Counted from the first letter of the stretch, positions 10,534-19,653 are shown. The stretch: DNA of 25,947 nucleotides from Plicaturopsis crispa FD-325 SS-3 (GCA_000827205.1 KN832569.1:39306-65252), one strand, 5' to 3'. Program-made: numbers and translations. The notes: generated by a model not told the origin, from the letters alone.

Positions 10534-12006
10534 TCACGAAGACGTCGTCTTGTCAGATCCACCCGCCTGCGCACCCTCTTCAGCTGGAGCAGCAGCCACC
10601 TTCTCCACCGTAGTATCGGGTACGTCGGCCCCAGATTTTTTGCCCTCGTCCGTCTCCTGTGCTGGCGCGGACGTATCGAGCACTTCCGTCACCTGCGCCT
10701 CGTCAATGAGTGGCTTCTCAGCGTCTTCGACGACCTCGACTGGCTCGGACGCAGGTGCGGTGTCGAGCACCTCCTTCACGTCGGCCTCGTGAATTTCGGG
10801 AACCTCGACGGGCGGGGTGTTGGAGGCCTCGTCGGCAGCTGCAGCCTTGATAGATGCCACTACTTCTTGGGCTTGTGAGACTCGCGATTGCGTGGGCTTC
10901 TCGGGGGCTGGAGGTGTGGGCGAGGACGGCTCGGATGAGGAGCTCGGTGATTCGGGGGGACTCGATGGTGGAGGTGTCGAGCTAGCGGAGGGCTTTGCGG
11001 GTGATGCCGAATCAGGATTAGCAGAGGTCTTTGCAGACTTCGGTGTAGGCTCTCCCCCAGCCTCGAGTGCCCGCACGCCCTCTGCCTGCGCCGCAAGCTC
11101 CTGCCGGATAATCTCCTCACCAAGCTGCTTGACCTGATCCTCATCCCGCATACTAGCAACCACCTTGCCCAGCATCTTCGTGCCTACGCTAACAGGCGCA
11201 CGTTCCCACCTTACCACCCGCATCCCGACACTCGCCATCCGGTGCTGCCGAATGTACCGCACCCAGCGGTCCACGACCTCCCGATCCGCATCATACGCCT
11301 TGATAACGCGCTTATGCACCTTGCGCTCGAAATTCTCCTGCGACTTTTTGTGCACAAACGGCGAGCGCATGAGCGTCCACAGGCGGCGCTGGGTCGGGAG
11401 CATCGCGGGCCGCGTGATGGGGATGCCGAGCGCGGCTGCGGCGTGGCTGGCGAAGTGCGCGAAGAAGTCGAGCTCGCGGTGGACGAAGGAGCGGATGTGG
11501 AGCTGTGCGACGGGTACGCCGTGTGGTCGGGGGTGGTACACGGGCTCGAGGACGCTGCGCCCGTGGAGAATGCTGGCAGCAACGGAGGCTTCCGCTTCCT
11601 CTTTTGGGAGTCCAATGGTCTGTTCCCGGAAATATTCATACTGCTGCGGTATAGACACGGCGCTAGGTATCATGTATGAGTTTCCCATGTAGCAATATGC
11701 AAGAAATGAGGTTACTCACGGAGAACCGTCAATGAAGTCACCGCGACCCAGTGTATACCTGGGGCCACCTGCATTTGCAGGGCCGCTTGGACCTATATCC
11801 ACATCATGTCCCTCGAACGCAACGGCGTCTGGGGGTGCACCAGCGGGCAACATGCTAGGGTCAAAGTCCTCGACAGTGAGTTCGGGCTCGTCGTCCGTCG
11901 GTGCTGGAGGTTGTGGTGCGCCGGTGCTGTTGTAGCGCATCCATTGCAAAGCGACGGGTATCGTTCTTCGCGTTGGCCGCGCAATTGCGGCGGCGATAGA
12001 CAGCAT
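10534..12006 (-). CDS. RSM10: Mitochondrial ribosomal protein uS10m (Rsm10) with long tail
   Basis: Small-subunit protein of the mitochondrial ribosome. Two exons (12006-11720, 11662-10534) encode 471 aa. Residues 1-27 (with ARPTRRT and RYNS) look like a mitochondrial presequence. The S10 domain spans about 147-250: LHIRSF, LPTQRRLWTLMRSPFVHKKS, QENFERKVHKR and VGMRVVRWE. After about residue 290 comes a tail of roughly 180 aa that is Pro/Ser-rich, then Glu/Ala-rich. In it the words ADVKEVLDTAPA and AQVTEVLDTSAPA form an imperfect internal repeat. Fungal Rsm10 is usually nearer 200-280 aa, from memory. The tail is in one exon with no break in frame, so I read it as genuine. It is head to head with SUS1, 155 bp between start codons. 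Confidence 0.93.
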
Positions 12007-12161
12007 CGTGGAATGATGAATGGACGTCGATGCGTTTTGAGCAACGTTACAGGACTCGGAGCAGAAACTTGGTGAAATTTCAGATTCGCATCACGTGGCT
12101 CATTCCACAGGCGCGGCGAGACTTGTCCTTTCTCTTTCACTTTCCCTCGCGTTTGTGGCAG
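12007..12161. promoter_or_regulatory. Bidirectional promoter, uS10m gene and SUS1
   Basis: 155 bp between divergent start codons. A perfect 9-bp inverted repeat, GTGGAATGA at 12009-12017 and TCATTCCAC at 12100-12108, brackets it. A palindromic CACGTG E-box lies at 12092-12097. A pyrimidine-rich stretch precedes the SUS1 start. The symmetry is seen directly; shared regulation is inferred. Confidence 0.5.
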
Positions 12162-12626
12162 ATGGGTAGGACCCGGGCTATTGACGGGCTTTACGAGCAG
12201 ATACAGCGTCGTCTCGTCGAGAGCGGCGATTGGGATAGGTGTGTTTGACCCACCATATGCACGTTCACGCTAGAACTCAAGCATGCACTCTTCATATACA
12301 GGATACAACGTTTGCTCGCGCAAAAGTTGAATGAAAGCGGTTGGACGGATGACTTGAGGCATCAGAGCAAAGGTATGTCTCTTTAGCATGCCGCGGAATA
12401 CACGCTTACTCTGTCACATTAGAGAAAGCACGGGCCTCTCCTCCACCAACTGCTCATAACTTGCTTGAACAGCTCTCCCCACAGGCCCGAAGTGAGTCCT
12501 CAGCATGGTAAATGTACCCTGGAACAACACTAACTGCTCTTACACGCAGCGACAATGCCTCTTGCTGTACGCCAGGAGGTGATGGCCATTATCCGTCAAC
12601 ACATCGAACAGCAATTCGAGGAATGA
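12162..12626 (+). CDS. SUS1: Sus1/ENY2, SAGA DUB module and TREX-2 subunit
   Basis: Small helical adaptor shared by the SAGA histone H2B deubiquitinating module and the TREX-2 mRNA export complex at nuclear pores. Four exons (12162-12238, 12302-12372, 12423-12491, 12550-12626) encode 97 aa; yeast Sus1 is 96 aa. Typical motifs are QRLLAQKLNESGWTDDL, NLLEQLSPQAR, TMPLAVRQEV and IIRQHIEQ. Each of the three introns is 50-63 nt and all splice in frame. Yeast SUS1 is known for its two introns with regulated splicing; here there are three. It is too short and too split to appear as one open frame. Confidence 0.95.
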
Positions 12627-12902
12627 CTTTCTGTATCTTTTGCTCCGTTCGTCGGCACAAGGACACTTGTAGCTATATTGTGCATACTACTTACCTTCAT
12701 ATTTAAACATGTAACAGACTGCGCTACACTGGTACCCATCTACCTTGAATATGCGCTTAAGTGCACTTGCTCTTAGATCGTGCAGCCACTGTGCAGCCAC
12801 TGTGGGCATGTGTCGGAAATCGGATGCTTCCGGCGGCAGGGCAAACCAACGCTTCGCCTTGAACTTTGACCACCAACCTCCGCAAATTGAAACACATCTG
12901 CA

Positions 12903-13723
12903 ATGTCTGCCGTTGAGAAAGACCCCTTCTACCTCAGGTAACAGCGCCCGTCTACTCTCCTTCACCCAAAGTCTGACTTTCCGACTTGCTTCACAGATAC
13001 TAGTCAGTACCGCCCATCTCCGCCAGGAAATATCACCCAAGCTTACCCAAATCCCCCCTCGCACAGCACGGGCCACTCTGGCAAGCACGGACACGAGTTC
13101 CTCGAGTTCGAGTACTCGCACGGCCGGCTGCGCTACGCCAACAACTCGAACTACCGGAATGACTCGCTCATCCGCAAAGAAAGTGCGTTACCCGCCCGCG
13201 TCCGCGTTTTTCCCGACCTCGTGTCGACGCTCATGTTGTGGTAATGTAAATGTAGTGTGGGTAGGGCCGCTCGTGGTCAAGGAGCTGAAGCGCATCGTGG
13301 AATCGAGCGAGATAACCAAGTGCGTGTCTTTTTTTCGGTGGTATGCTGTATGTACAATGTGCTCACGCTGCGCAGGGAGGACGACACGAATTGGCCGAAA
13401 AAGAACATCGTCGGAAAACAGGAGCTCGAGATTCGTGTCGGGAACGACCACATCGCTTTTGAGGTGCGCCAGATATTCATCCATCCAGCGTCGTTGTCGC
13501 AGTACTGAGTTTTTGCGCAGACGGCAAAGATCGGCTCGCTGGTTGACATCCAGGATAGCGAGGACCCCGAGGGCCTGCGCGTCTTCTACTACCTCGTGCA
13601 GGATCTGAAGGTCCGTCCGTCCATACACGCCCTCCTCCTCCACATTCCTGCCATGCTAACCCCCAGCCCCAGTGTCTCATATTCTCCCTCATCTCGCTCC
13701 ACTTCAAGATCAAGCCCATATAG
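12903..13723 (+). CDS. Mago nashi, exon junction complex core subunit
   Basis: Forms the Mago-Y14 heterodimer that locks eIF4A3 onto spliced mRNA and acts in mRNA localisation, export and decay. Seven exons (12903-12937, 12997-13002, 13067-13182, 13256-13319, 13376-13463, 13521-13610, 13673-13723) encode 149 aa; animal Mago is 146 aa. Motifs are almost invariant: [81 protein letters not shown] and HFKIKPI at the C-terminus. Exon 2 is only 6 nt (ATACTA). It supplies part of the Arg codon, Tyr, and part of the second Tyr of the conserved YLRYY. Splicing exon 1 straight to exon 3 keeps frame but loses both Tyr. It follows SUS1 on the same strand by 276 bp. Confidence 0.97.
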
Positions 13724-14476
13724 TCCTATGTAGTCGTCCCGTTCCGCCGTATACTGGGCATACATATCTGTCAGGTATGTATGTACCTGCAAGCTCGTCA
13801 TGGATGCAGCAGCTACTGACTCGTCTTGTGCCTCATACTAGCTGTTGTCTAATCGAAGTAAAAAATTTCCCGCAAGAAAATGTTGTGCCTCTCGTAGTTG
13901 GTGCGTATAGGCTCTTAATCTATTTGTGTGTCCGTTGCTTATCGAATGTTTCGTTTAGCAATGCACTGCTTCGCCTTGAAATCGGCTTCATATGTCAGGA
14001 CGCTACCGTCGGGAAACGCAAAAGCGCAGGCTTGTCTTGTACTGACTAGATTTGCTGCAGGGGTGCGTAAGAGATTATACTAACCACAGGTCCATCGTAT
14101 ATATCACTTGTACTGCTTGAGTTACCCGCCGAAGGTTTTCGGGCAAAGACCAATGACCACCTGTTCTAACCAGATAATAGAACTTTGTCCTCTGACGAGA
14201 CTATCAACTACATTCACTCAGTTACCCCGTCCCACTCACCGTTCAAGAATCTGGTCGGTCTATAGGCTAAGTAGATACCGCTGTTTGCTGTAGACTAAAC
14301 GTCTCTTTGAAGTTGTAATTTTGACGCTGAGATCTGAAAGAATGTGAGGAACTTCTTGAATACAATTCCACGACCAGACAGCGATGGTACAAAATCCAAG
14401 TACATCCTAGAGTACTACACAACAGCAACATCATGCCATACAAAACGTCGGGCCCGGGCCCACGGAAGAGGTCCCT
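13724..14476. other. Intergenic region after the Mago gene
   Basis: 753 bp with no recognised gene. A short minus-strand frame at about 14043-13939 reads as plausible protein (CAFAFPDGSVLTYEADF, KAKQC) but is only about 30 codons, with no partner exons I trust. A perfect 12-bp palindrome, GGGCCCGGGCCC, lies at 14450-14461, just beyond the 3' end of the orphan gene. Confidence 0.5.
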
Positions 14477-14905
14477 TTATCGCCGCTCAGTTTGCTGAAG
14501 CCACGCGCGCACCGCGTCCATCCACGCATTCATCTCCTCCAAGAACGCGTCGCCAGCCTCCGCGTTGCTCTCAACGTCCTCCGGAATAACGGGGCACGGC
14601 GGGAACGCCCGCCCGAGGCCTGGGGGGAAGGTCGGGTTCTCCGGATCCGGGGTCGGAGGGGTGAGGGTGAGCGAGGGTGCAGGGGACGCGCGCAAGGGTT
14701 GTGGAATGGGAGACGAGGGCGAGAATGGCGAGGAGGACGAAGAGGATGAGGAGGACGCGGGGCTAGATTCACCGCAGGCGTCTTTCTCGCTGTTGTGGTC
14801 CTGTATGATCTCGGCGAGGATGTGGAGGAATGGCTTGTGCGCCATAGCGGCCTCAAAGTTGGGAACCTCGATGCCACCGGCGGTATATTCTTGTGTGGCG
14901 TGCAT
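14477..14905 (-). CDS. Orphan hypothetical protein, single exon
   Basis: 142 aa, no family recognised. The N-terminus (MHATQEYTAGGIEVPNFEAA, then HKPFLHILAEIIQDHN) and the C-terminus (NAEAGDAFLEEMNAWMDAVR, then AWLQQ) look like amphipathic helices. They are joined by a Ser run and a Pro-rich linker (about 45-100). No signal peptide and no membrane helix. A TATA-like TTATATAG sits about 80 bp upstream of the ATG on the minus strand (14984-14991), a sensible core-promoter distance, which favours a real gene. The middle is low complexity, so an accidental frame in GC-rich DNA remains possible. It is flanked by two GGCCCGGGCC palindromes (14451 and 15041). Confidence 0.5.
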   Translation of the reverse strand: MHATQEYTAGGIEVPNFEAAMAHKPFLHILAEIIQDHNSEKDACGESSPASSSSSSSSSPFSPSSPIPQPLRASPAPSLTLTPPTPDPENPTFPPGLGRAFPPCPVIPEDVESNAEAGDAFLEEMNAWMDAVRAWLQQTERR

Positions 14906-14983
14906 GGCCTGGGTGTTGATTTGTGACGAGGCTGGAGTTTGGGTGACGGGTAGGAGATGATAGGATGAGAGAACGAAGGCAGA

Positions 14984-14991
14984 CTATATAA
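14984..14991 (-). promoter_or_regulatory. TATA-like box of the orphan gene
   Basis: The minus strand reads TTATATAG, about 80 bp before the ATG at 14905. Position and sequence fit a core promoter element; seen by eye only. Confidence 0.4.
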
Positions 14992-15037
14992 ATGTCGAAA
15001 ATTGGGCCAAAGCGCGTCGAAAGGACGGTCCATGCTC

Positions 15038-15053
15038 GGTGGCCCGGGCCACC
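15038..15053. repeat. Perfect 16-bp palindrome
   Basis: GGTGGCCCGGGCCACC equals its own reverse complement. Its core, GGCCCGGGCC, recurs in a second palindrome at 14450-14461. The pair brackets the orphan gene and its TATA box. A transcription factor dimer site or cruciform are possibilities; nothing more can be said. Confidence 0.6.
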
Positions 15054-15349
15054 CATTGTTCGTCTGCCTCATCAGGAAGTTGAAGGCAAAGCGTACCCAG
15101 TGTCCAGAGTAACGCATATGCATACCCCGACGAGAAACCTATTGTCCGAATATTTCGACAATCAGGGCTCCTTTCGGATATCCTGCGGGAAGGGATCGCA
15201 GTCAGCTCTCTGGTAAAATAAACAGTGATACTTCGCTCTTCAGCATTCGGTGACGATTGTAATTGTTCACCAGCTCTCACCTGTATCCTTGCCGCCACAA
15301 AAGATCTCCAGGATCGCGTCAGACCTTCTGTAGCCATAGTCGGTTAGTC

Positions 15350-16030
15350 TCAGTAGCCTTGAATTGTAGACTTGAATTCTTCGCCACGATATAAGTAGAG
15401 CAGTACTTGGCATTGCGAGCTCGTGACAAAGCGCCGTGTCAGAAAATCAAAAGGTCTGCATGGGTTTAGTTGCATGGTGTCAATGATAATAGCGTGAGCA
15501 AGTACTTCACCTCGATTCCACAGCCGTGGTTTCATGAATAGCGTTCTTTTTTGAGGCCGAGCGTGGACCACCCGAATATGATACACGGGGAGATGGCTCA
15601 CAGCGTCGAGGCATACACATTGCACGCTCGAGGACGTGGGGCATGTCATCATCGATTCTATAAGTGCAGCAGAGATATCATTATCATCTGCGCTCCCACC
15701 GGCCTCGAGACAGGAGATCGGTGGGTATCGATTATCGTCGACCACGCCGTTAACACGTTCACCTACGGTCGACTTGTTCCGTGAGACCTGTCAACAGTAG
15801 AGCAGATTTCTGTGACCCACCGGCGTCCACAAGTCGGAAATACAGGAAATTCTGAGACCGTGCGATGGAATGTTCGGGCCTCCGGGAGTAACTTCGGGTA
15901 AGTCTGACGGCGCCTTCTGGAAGACACAATGCGCCATTCTCGAGCTCATCTCTGAGACACAACTATTCCATTGTGTACGTCCTTGCAGATGAGATATTAT
16001 GCAAAGCGAAACCAACATGGAGACGAGCAT
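15350..16030 (-). pseudogene. Unidentified coding-like block, possible decayed or mis-spliced gene
   Basis: One minus-strand frame stays open from 16030 to 15350 except for a single TGA at 15793-15791. The first part reads like protein (a hydrophobic start MLVSMLVSLCIISHL, then KAPSDLPEVTPGGPNIPSHG and SDLWTPVGHRNLLYC). The second part has DDNRYPPISCLEAGG and VCLDAVSHLPVYH. I recognise no family. Several GT/AG pairs could splice around the stop (one 81-nt option keeps frame but removes good-looking sequence). Another intron of about 54 nt (GTGAAG to CATGCAG, near 15511-15458) would lead to an early stop. It may be a real multi-exon gene whose introns I cannot place, or a gene that has lost function. 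It is divergent from the CK1 gene. Confidence 0.3.
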
Positions 16031-16288
16031 GAGGTTATGGATAGCGTCGAGGGACGTGACAGCGCGGCCTCCGAACGCGCTGCGTCACAAAGTATGTCAC
16101 GGGCACCGTGACGTAAACAGAGCAGGGTTACGTAATGGTTCGTTGGACTAGTGTCTCTCAAGTTTGAAACCTGATCGTTTTTGTTTCTCTCTCTCCCCTC
16201 ATCTCGTTGACCATCTTGTATTCTACGTGAGCCCATACGCCGCTCGGTCACCCGTCGCTTTTCTAATATCCTCGTTTACGCTGCAGAC
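16031..16288 (+). promoter_or_regulatory. CK1 gene promoter and 5' leader with a probable leader intron
   Basis: Contains a cluster of bZIP-like half sites: GTGAC or GTCAC at about 16055, 16083, 16095 and 16107, a TGACGTAA at 16109-16116 and a palindromic TTACGTAA at 16128-16135. A good candidate intron in the 5' leader runs 16227-16286 (GTGAGC, a TTCTAAT branch-like word, CTGCAG; 60 nt). It ends two bases before the ATG at 16289. Confidence 0.5.
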
Positions 16289-17562
16289 ATGGACTTCACT
16301 TTTGGTGGAAAGTACAGGCTGGAGGAGGAACTCGCCATCGGCGGCTGTGGTTCGTTTTCGCTCTATTTCACGTCTTGAACGCGTCTCATCGAGTCTGTTC
16401 AAGGCACCGTGTTCCTCGGTGTCCACACCATCGCAGGAAAGGAAGTGGCGATCAAGATTGAGCCAGCTGTCTCGTCGAAACACATCAGCCCGCTCAAGCA
16501 AGAGTCGAAAGTTTACAAGTCGCTTATGGGTGGACCTGGTGTCCCTTGGATTATGTGGTCGGGAAAACAGGGCGAATACAACGTCATGGTCATTGACCTC
16601 CTAGGACCGTCGCTCGAGGACCTCTTCAAGATGTGCAACAGGCATTTCACTCTCAAAACCGTACTTCTTCTCGCGGACCAACTCGTGAGTTATGTTTCGC
16701 GTTCTCTCAGCTTCATGGTCTCCGTGCACGTCTCCACGACGCGTAGCGATCGAATCGCGAACCCCTCTTTAATATTGGGGTATTGCCAATGCCTGCACCA
16801 CCCGTTCTCGTCCGCAGGTCGCCACTTTGAGTGACTCGCCACAAATGGAAATCTCACTCCCTCGTTGCTCCCGCGTTCGCGTAATGTATTGGTTGCTAAC
16901 CGTCCATTGCAGCTCGACCGAATAGAGTTCATACACTCCAAGGACTTTGTGCATCGTGATGTGAAACCTGCCAACTTCGTCATGGGCACAGACAACGCCG
17001 CACACTTTGTCAACGTCATCGACTTCGGGCTCGCCAAGAAATACCGTGATGCACGAACTAGCGAGCACATACCGTACAAGCAAGACGAGCATCACGGTGT
17101 GGGTACGTCTCTCTTCGCTGCCATCAACACCCATCTGGGAATGGGTATGTGCTCTGAATCTAGCTGTGGTATCATGGTCTAACATGCGCGCATCCAGAGT
17201 GCTCCCGACGTGACGACTTGGAATCCCTCGCGTACATGCTCATCTACTTTTTGCGTGGCACCCTACCTTGGAGGCGGATCAAGGGTACTACCGTCTCATC
17301 GACCTGGGACCTCATCCGCGACAAGAAGCTCGAAACAGAGGCCCTTCTTACCGTCGGACTTCCTGTGGAGTTCGACGCCTTCTACAAATACGCTCGCGGC
17401 CTCGAATTCGAGGACTTACCCGACTACGATGGCCTACGCGCATTGTTTCGTGGCCTGGCCGCTCGCCAGGGCATCGAGTACGACGGCGTGTTTGATTGGA
17501 CACTTGGGAAGAACAGGGGTCACAAGAAGCGATATTGTGCGGCGTGTGCCGCACGGACGTGA
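16289..17562 (+). CDS. Divergent casein kinase 1 family protein kinase
   Basis: Ser/Thr kinase of the CK1 branch. Four exons (16289-16349, 16404-16684, 16913-17144, 17198-17562) encode 312 aa, little more than the kinase domain. Landmarks: Lys38 in [14 protein letters not shown] with Asp130, [10 protein letters not shown] with Asp151, the CK1-type INTHLG and [11 protein letters not shown] (replacing the APE motif), and LPWRRIKG. The glycine loop reads AIGGCGTV where CK1 normally has GSGSFGDI, so the first Gly is Ala and the tip Phe is Cys. The end, [12 protein letters not shown], carries two Cys but no CaaX box and no long regulatory tail, unlike CK1 delta/epsilon and Yck1. Intron 2 is 228 nt, far longer than any other intron here. 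It is probably one of the extra CK1-like kinases found in mushrooms (inference). Confidence 0.92.
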
Positions 17563-18371
17563 AGTAGTCACGGGTCCGAACGAGGTTTCTGACGAGTAAG
17601 CCCCAAGACGTATGTTAAACCTCGCCTACTCCTACTATACCTACCCTAATGCATTTCTCTTTCTATAGCATGTCCACTATGGCCTCGACTAAAACACCCC
17701 CGGGTTTCCACCGCCCACCATGTAGCCCCTTATCCACTTTCCGTGGCGCTCCCGGCGTGCTTTTGTAGCATGGCGTAGCGTGTCATGATGACTCCGCTCT
17801 TCTGGCGGCCCGGCACCAAGTCGGTCGCGGCTCTGGCCACTTTCTTGTGCCCTTACTATACGAATAGGGTATGTGTCGGCGCCCCCCTGTATTTGCGCCG
17901 ACCAACTGTAACAATTGTATCACCAATACGTGAGTCGCCGTCGTCGACTGTATTATTCAATCACGTCACAAATAGTATTGCTAACGCTTTGCGTGCGCGT
18001 CTACAGTCGAACACGACCTCGTGGATCAGTGCCACCCTGCGTTTCGCAGCTGGCGCTCCACTCCTCGCCGTTACATGGACACAATTTCTTTTTCTCTGTG
18101 CAGGGCGTGTCGCGCATGCGGAGATATCTACTTCCCCACCTCCGTCCTACGTCTTGCTTGTGCTCGCCGCGGGCAGGAGGTACTATGTGGTTTACTATTT
18201 ATGCCGACACTAAGCTATCTATGCCGTTAAGTATATATGTTGACGTCCAACACATTATTTTATGCCCCACTCGCATTTGTCGTGAAAGTAAATCACCTTT
18301 GACCGACCTTTTGACTCTGAGAACCTCCCTGAGTGTGCATCCGAACTCCGAACAGCCTCTTTCTTTCCTCC
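17563..18371. other. Intergenic region between the CK1 gene and EAF3
   Basis: 809 bp between two plus-strand genes. It should hold the CK1 3' UTR and the EAF3 promoter. A 142-codon plus frame (17785-18213) crosses it but has no motif, family or splice logic, so I treat it as chance. Nothing else seen. Confidence 0.5.
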
Positions 18372-19653
18372 ATGTCGATCTCGTATGCAATCAACGAGCG
18401 CGTACTATGCTACCATGGGCCTCTCATCTACGAGGCCAAGGTCCTCAAAACTGAGGATTGGGACGAGACCAACTCGAAGTTGGGCTCGGTTGGCCCCCAC
18501 TACTTCGTCCACTACAAAGGGTGGAAACAAACGTGAGTCTTCGCGTCTCGTTATCACGCGTTGCAATGCGAACAATGCTAAAAGCTGCTTCGTAGATGGG
18601 ACGAATGGGTCCCCGCGTCACGGCTGCTGAAGCTGAACGAGTCGAATGTCGCGGTGCAGAAGGGCCTGCAGGCGGCCGCAGCGTCGGCCTCTGCCTCGAC
18701 CTCGGCAAAGGGCAAGGCGGCGGGCGCTAGCATGAAGGAAACGGGCAGCTCCTCGCGCCTCGGTGGGCGGAAGGACGGCACACGGGGAACGAAGCGCGGG
18801 CGGGAGGAGGTATGTCGGTCTGCGCACAAACTATGCAAATCTGACTGATACGCTCTGCGTACAGGATGAGAGCCACAAAAAGCCGGACATGAAATTGAAC
18901 GTGCCCGAGATACTGAAGGCGCTTCTTGTCGATGACTGGGAGGCTGTGACGAAAAACAACCAGGTTTGTGTCGTCTCCTGCAGTTACCAGCATGCCTCCC
19001 TGACGCCATCCAACAGCTCGTTACGCTTCCCCGAAATCCAACCGTGATGGACATTCTCTCCGAATTTCAAACTTACGTCCTGTCCCTGCCTAAATCAACA
19101 CAGTGTGTTCCCTTCCGCCTTTCTTTGCGTATCCAGACATCACATCTTACTTACCGGCGAACAGTCTGCGAGACCCGCCACTCGTCCTCCCAACCATCAT
19201 ATCTGGGCTGAAAGTATATTTCGACCGGTCTTTGGGTGCAAATTTACTTTACCGCGCGGAACGTCCACAGTACGCCGAGATGCGGAAACGGTACATCTCT
19301 GGCCAGAGCGTCAAAGTTGGACACGAAACTGACATGAGCGCCGTGTATGGCGCAGAGCATTTCCTGCGGATGCTCGGTGCGTTAGTCTGCTTTGCTCGCA
19401 GAATCGTGTACTGAAGGCCGTCCTCAATCCCCAGTCTCTCTGCCAGGCATGGTCGCAAGCTCTACCATGGATTCGGAATCGGTGGGTTTGGTCCGAGATT
19501 ATGTGAACGAGCTGCTTCTGTGCGTATATGCATCGACTCTTTTTTTCACCATTCTGACGGTTTCGTAGGTTTATGGTAAAGGAGAAGGACCGCATATTCC
19601 AGCCGGTGTACGATAGCGCTAGCCTACAGTATCAAAACATTTCTCGGTCGTAA
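18372..19653 (+). CDS. EAF3: Eaf3/MRG15 chromodomain-MRG protein
   Basis: Reads H3K36 methylation and is a subunit of the NuA4 acetyltransferase and Rpd3S deacetylase complexes. Seven exons (18372-18532, 18596-18809, 18865-18963, 19017-19102, 19165-19376, 19435-19519, 19569-19653) encode 313 aa. The N-terminal chromo barrel (about 5-75) shows [28 protein letters not shown] and [16 protein letters not shown] basic Ala/Ser/Lys linker (about 85-125) follows with KRGREE. The MRG domain (about 130-313) shows [55 protein letters not shown] and MVKEKDRIF. It ends LQYQNISRS, a family-like end. The last exon contains a usable alternative donor, described under findings. It lies downstream of the CK1 gene on the same strand. 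Confidence 0.96.

Larger units (their letters stand above)
14906..15349 (-). other. Upstream region of the orphan gene, no supported gene
   Basis: Holds the TATA-like box and the 16-bp palindrome. A 117-codon minus-strand frame (15337-14984) runs through it. It contains likely splice signals (a CAG/GTGAGA donor near 15285 and acceptor-like CGCAG near 15185), so it may be intron and exon pieces of a gene continuing from the block at 15350-16030. No family is recognised and I do not call a gene here. Confidence 0.3.

Noticed and set aside
11165-11692. Plus-strand frames of 145-175 codons
   Set aside because: Antisense to the uS10m S10 domain, which is unmistakable on the minus strand.
14450-15053. 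Mobile cassette bounded by the palindromes
   Set aside because: No target-site duplication or transposase is visible. The palindromes alone do not support a mobile element, so they are kept only as an observation.
16819-16880. Cassette exon inside the 228-nt CK1 intron
   Set aside because: An acceptor-like CCGCAG exists, but the only usable donor leaves a final intron of about 33 nt, too short, and the kinase domain aligns without it.
17785-18213. 142-codon plus-strand open frame between CK1 and EAF3
   Set aside because: No domain, no splice logic, and composition like UTR sequence; treated as chance.
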